Shown here in pieces: positions 6,867 to 10,033 of a stretch of DNA of 10,033 bases (positions are counted from its first letter, which is position 1; each line of letters begins with the position of its first letter). The notes under the pieces are model-generated. The model was not told where the DNA came from. It worked only from the letters and a program-made list of their open reading frames with translations, and searched no databases. The DNA is from Opitutaceae bacterium. GTDB lineage: Bacteria > Verrucomicrobiota > Verrucomicrobiia > Opitutales > Opitutaceae. Both the position numbers and the translations under genes were made by a program. Where the stretch lies: positions 1-10,033 of the forward strand of contig PMSP01000172.1 in NCBI GenBank assembly GCA_003168315.1, given 5' to 3'.

Positions 6867-8369
6867 CGCGAATTTCCGGCGGCGGACGGCGAGCTCGTCC
6901 GCGATCTGGAACGTGAGCCGCTTGTTGATCTTGTAGCAGACCACGAGGACCGTGCAGATGCCAAAGAGGATCCCGACGTAGACGCTGGAGCACATCCGGA
7001 TGCCCTCAAGCGTCCGGCCCGTCTGCGGCTGGTTGGCCGCGTAGCCGTACATGCTCATGAGCCAGAGGAACGACGCCGACCCTATGCTCAGGCCCGCCTT
7101 GAGCGCGAAGCCGATGGTGGCGAATATCATGCCGGTCGCCCTGCGGTTGTTCGTCCACTCGGAGTAGTCGGCCACGTCGGCGAACATCGCCCAGCTGAGC
7201 GGGATCGTCGGGGCATAGGTCACCGACCAGAGGACCGAGAGGAGGATCATCGCCCCGATGTTGGTCGGTCCCGGCAGGTAGAACAGGGCGGACGCCACCG
7301 CGGTCAGGGCGAAGCCGCCGACGGCGACCGTCTTCTTCCCGAGCCTCCTCGCGAGGGAAGGGGAGAGAAGGATGACGATGATGATGACGCCCGTCCCGAT
7401 CATGTTGATGATGCTGTTCGCGACGTCGGCCACGTTCGAGTTCGCGGCGTCGGAGCGGTCCGCGTGGACGATGTAGCCGAGCCACTCGAGGATTCCCGAG
7501 GTGTGCTCGCCCGGGGCGAGCGGGGCCGCGGTCAGGTGGAGAGTCTGGAGCCAGTCATAGAGGGCCCCCTTGTCCACGTAGGAGTGGAAGTAGTTGTACA
7601 TCGCCCCCCCGCGCATCGAGATGATCCCGAACTGCACGAAGGTCAGGAGGAACATGACGAGCCACGGGCTGTTGTGGACCAGGTCGCCGAAGTCCTGCCT
7701 CGGCGTGGACTTCTGCTTCGGCTCGGGGTGAATGCGCTCCCGGCAACTCACGAAGGTGATCAGGAAGAGGACGAAGCAGAGGGCCGCCCAGATCCCCATC
7801 GTCACGGCCCAGCCATGCTGCTTGTCGTGTCCCGGCCCGGCGAACTTGGCCACCAGGGGAAGCGTGAACCCGCCGACGATCAGCTGGGCGATGCTGGCCG
7901 CGACAAACCGGAAGGAGTTCAGGCTCGCCCTCTCGTGCACGTCCCCCGTCATGACGCCCCCGAGCGCCGAGTACGGCATGTTGTTCATCGAGTAGACGGT
8001 CATCAGCAGGATGTTCGTGACGGCGGCGTAGATGATCAGCGAGGTGCCGGTCCAGCCCGTCGGCGTCCGGTAGGCGAGGTACATGACGACGGCCCAGGGC
8101 AGCGCGGTGAAGAGCACCCACGGCCGGAAGCGGCCCCAGCGCGTGTGGGTGCGGTCCGCGGTGATCCCCATGATCGGGTCGAAGAACGCATCCCAGAGCC
8201 GCGCGACCAGGATGATCGTGCCGGCCGTGGCGGCGGCCACGCCGAACACGTCGGTGTAGAAGTTCGCCTGGAAAAGCACCATCGACATGAAGACGAAGTT
8301 AGCGGCCGCATCGCCGCAGCTGTAGCCGACCTTCTCCGCGAAGGAGAGTTTCTGGGTGGGATCGCTCAT
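6858..8369 (-). CDS. GPH-family (MFS) sugar:cation symporter
   Basis: 503-residue inner-membrane transporter of the glycoside-pentoside-hexuronide:cation symporter family (MelB/XynP type), with about 12 hydrophobic segments. The family signature RLWDAFFDPIMGITADRTHT continues into RWGRFRPW (residues 57-84), with the acidic residues of helix 2 that bind the coupling cation in MelB-like proteins. A second conserved stretch is DYSEWTNNRRATGMIFA (401-417). The N-terminus (LSFAEKVGYSCGDAAANF) is also typical. Between about residues 268 and 318 a loop of roughly 50 residues replaces the usually short TM7-TM8 connection. Placed between GH3 and GH8 genes of a xylan set, it most likely imports xylose, xylobiose or small xylo-oligosaccharides; a glucuronoside substrate is possible. 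The start lacks an obvious Shine-Dalgarno and lies 45 bases after the GH3 stop. The family is clear; substrate and coupling ion are inferred. Confidence 0.9.
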   Translation of the reverse strand: MSDPTQKLSFAEKVGYSCGDAAANFVFMSMVLFQANFYTDVFGVAAATAGTIILVARLWDAFFDPIMGITADRTHTRWGRFRPWVLFTALPWAVVMYLAYRTPTGWTGTSLIIYAAVTNILLMTVYSMNNMPYSALGGVMTGDVHERASLNSFRFVAASIAQLIVGGFTLPLVAKFAGPGHDKQHGWAVTMGIWAALCFVLFLITFVSCRERIHPEPKQKSTPRQDFGDLVHNSPWLVMFLLTFVQFGIISMRGGAMYNYFHSYVDKGALYDWLQTLHLTAAPLAPGEHTSGILEWLGYIVHADRSDAANSNVADVANSIINMIGTGVIIIVILLSPSLARRLGKKTVAVGGFALTAVASALFYLPGPTNIGAMILLSVLWSVTYAPTIPLSWAMFADVADYSEWTNNRRATGMIFATIGFALKAGLSIGSASFLWLMSMYGYAANQPQTGRTLEGIRMCSSVYVGILFGICTVLVVCYKINKRLTFQIADELAVRRRKFAGA

Positions 8370-8414
8370 GGGCTGGTGGGGCGGGGGTTTCCGGGCGGCC
8401 AGGCGGCGCTGCGC

Positions 8415-10033
8415 CTAGACAAGGGTGATCTCAGCGGCCGCGGGAGCGGGCGCCCCGAGCGCCTGGGCGCGGGGCCCGGGCGACGCGGATCCGACCACGA
8501 CGCCGTAACGCCCGGGAAAATGGACCTTCCGGCCCGCCGGGTCGAACTGCGCGAAGGCTCCCGCGGGTATGCGGAATTCAACCTCGGCCGTCGCGCCGGG
8601 GGCGACGGCAACCTTGTGGAAGTCGACCAGCGTGGCCAGCGGGGCGTCCGGCCAGCCGCGCGGAGGCTGCACGTAGCACTGCACGGCCTCGCTTATCGCC
8701 CTCGGGCCCGAGTTCCTCAGGGTTGTCCGGGCCGTCAATTCCTGCCCGGGGGCCAGCGTCTTCGCATTCAGCTTCAATGCGCCATACTCGGGCTTCCCAT
8801 AGCCGAGTCCAAACCCAAACGGGTAGAGCGGCTCGGTCTCGGCGAAGCGGTAGGTGCGGCCGCGCATGCCATAGTCGCTGAACGCCGGCAGGTCGGCCGT
8901 GCGCACCGGGACGGTCACCGGCAGCCTCCCGGAGGGCGAGGCGTTGCCGAAGAGGACGTCCGCCAGCGCCCGGCCACCCTCGCAGCCAGGATACCAGACC
9001 TGGAGCACGGCGTCGGCGATGTCCTGCGCCTCGGGAACGGCGATCGCGCTTCCGCCGGTCAGGACCACGATCAGCTTCCTCGCGTGCTTCCTCAGCTCGA
9101 GCAGGAACCCGCGCTGCACCTGGGGCAGCTCGATCGCGTCGCGGTCGCCGTCCGTTGGGGAGGCGACGGCGTCCCCCTCCTCGCCCTCGAGCGAGGGGTC
9201 GAGGCCGAGGACCGCGATCGTGATCTCGTTCTCCGCAGCCGTCGGGTAGGTGTAGTTGACGCCCGGCGCGGGCGCGCTCAGGAGCGGGCAGCCCGTCCGG
9301 TAGACGATCCGGCAGCCCTCCGAGACGGACTCGGTGATCCCCTCGAGGAGCGTGATCAGCCGGGACGAGATCCCGAAGTAGTCGCCCAGGAGGGCGCAGG
9401 TGTTGGCGGCGGTTGGGCCCGTGACGAGGATGCTCTCATGGTCCCGGCGCAGGGGGAGGACCCCGTTGTTCTTCAGGAGGACGATCGACTCCACGGCCGC
9501 CTCCCTTGAAAGCGCCCGGTGGGCCTCGCAGTCGATGATCGAGTCCGCGGTCTTCGACCACGGGACCCGCTCCTGGGGATCCAGGAGTCCCAGCTTGATC
9601 TTCGTCGCCAGCAGGCGGCGGACCGAGGCGTCGATGTCGGCCTCGGAGATCAGGCCCTGGCCGACGGCCGCCAGGAGGTGATTGTAGGTGCCCCCGCAGT
9701 TGAGGTCGCAGGTGTTGCGGACAGCCAGCGCCGCGGACTCCGCGGCGTTCCTCGTGCTCTTGTGGAAGGTGTGGATGTCGTCCAGGGCCCCGCAGTCGGA
9801 GACGACGTGCCCCTTGAACCCCCAGCGCCCCCGGAGGATGTCGGCGAGGAGGAACTGGCTCCCGCAGCAAGGCTCCCCGAGCGTCCGGTTGTAGGCCCCC
9901 ATGACGGCCTCGACCCCGCCGCGCACGAGCTTCTCGAATGCCGGGAGATACGTCTCGAAGAGGTCCTTCCTGCTCGGCCTCGCGTCGAAGCCGTGGCGCT
10001 CGCTCTCGGGACCGCTGTGGACGGCGAAGTGCT
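8415..10033 (-). CDS. Glycoside hydrolase family 3 (beta-xylosidase/beta-glucosidase type), 5'-truncated
   Basis: The frame stays open to the window edge, so the N-terminus is missing; 538 residues are visible. A GTG at 9926 is an internal Val codon, because upstream codons give the conserved GH3 segment HFAVHSGPESERHGFDARPS. Next come EAVMGAYNRTLGEPCC and the nucleophile motif HVVSDCGALDD, with its Asp encoded at 9795-9797. The alpha/beta sandwich domain follows (ESIVLLKNNGVLPL), carrying the probable acid/base Glu in LEGEEGDAVAS. PFGFGLGYGKPEYGALKL introduces a C-terminal fibronectin-III-like domain ending in PGRYGVVVGSAS. The enzyme would release terminal beta-linked xylose or glucose from short oligosaccharides. 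Export cannot be judged without the N-terminus. It is the first visible gene of the - strand operon; further genes or the promoter lie beyond the edge. By context beta-xylosidase is favoured. Confidence 0.93.
   Translation of the reverse strand, partial: HFAVHSGPESERHGFDARPSRKDLFETYLPAFEKLVRGGVEAVMGAYNRTLGEPCCGSQFLLADILRGRWGFKGHVVSDCGALDDIHTFHKSTRNAAESAALAVRNTCDLNCGGTYNHLLAAVGQGLISEADIDASVRRLLATKIKLGLLDPQERVPWSKTADSIIDCEAHRALSREAAVESIVLLKNNGVLPLRRDHESILVTGPTAANTCALLGDYFGISSRLITLLEGITESVSEGCRIVYRTGCPLLSAPAPGVNYTYPTAAENEITIAVLGLDPSLEGEEGDAVASPTDGDRDAIELPQVQRGFLLELRKHARKLIVVLTGGSAIAVPEAQDIADAVLQVWYPGCEGGRALADVLFGNASPSGRLPVTVPVRTADLPAFSDYGMRGRTYRFAETEPLYPFGFGLGYGKPEYGALKLNAKTLAPGQELTARTTLRNSGPRAISEAVQCYVQPPRGWPDAPLATLVDFHKVAVAPGATAEVEFRIPAGAFAQFDPAGRKVHFPGRYGVVVGSASPGPRAQALGAPAPAAAEITLV

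Noticed and set aside
8401..8416. Small inverted repeat (AGGCG...CGCCT) at the GH3 stop codon, considered as a terminator
   Set aside because: The stem is only five pairs and no T-run follows on the - strand, so chance in GC-rich DNA is the simplest explanation.
7464..9509. A 681-codon open frame on the + strand, antisense to the symporter and GH3 genes
   Set aside because: Its protein is rich in Arg, Gly, Glu, Asp and Val with no recognisable motif, and it covers two genes with complete family signatures. Long antisense frames are expected in GC-rich genes.

Overview
The window is GC-rich and fully coding-dense. It holds eight protein genes in two convergent blocks: four on the + strand (1-3932) and four on the - strand (3937-10033). 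Both outer genes are cut by the window edges. Gene content suggests a Gram-negative polysaccharide degrader. The mannonate dehydratase type, the GPH-symporter/GH8/GH43/GH3 set and the PDZ plus degenerate-trypsin pair resemble Verrucomicrobiota (Opitutales-like). This assignment is an impression from protein style, not a database result. No RNA gene, CRISPR array, insertion sequence or transposase is visible.

+ strand. The first gene (1-1143, 5' end missing) encodes a protein with at least three PDZ domains. Its stop overlaps, as ATGA, the start of a secreted trypsin-fold protein (1140-2027) that has lost the catalytic His and Ser. After 64 bases comes a D-mannonate dehydratase (uxuA type, 2092-3162) with all four expected metal ligands. 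Another ATGA overlap leads to a short-chain dehydrogenase (3159-3932) that probably makes D-mannonate from D-fructuronate. The last two genes form a hexuronate (glucuronate) catabolic pair.

- strand, in transcription order. A GH3 beta-glycosidase (5' end missing, 10033-8415), a GPH-family sugar/cation symporter (8369-6858), an exported GH8 enzyme resembling reducing-end xylose-releasing exo-oligoxylanase (6839-5604), and an exported GH43 beta-xylosidase/arabinofuranosidase (5607-3937). This is a xylo-oligosaccharide use operon. A perfect 14-bp palindrome is centred on the symporter stop codon just before the GH8 ribosome binding site.

Together the two blocks look like one glucuronoxylan/arabinoxylan locus. 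Exported GH8 and GH43 trim oligosaccharides, the symporter imports the products, GH3 finishes beta-linked fragments, and UxuA plus the SDR route the uronic acid side chain towards 2-keto-3-deoxygluconate. The blocks end only four bases apart. No wholly new system was found. The most unusual items are the dead-protease/PDZ pair and sequence departures in the GH8 enzyme and the symporter.
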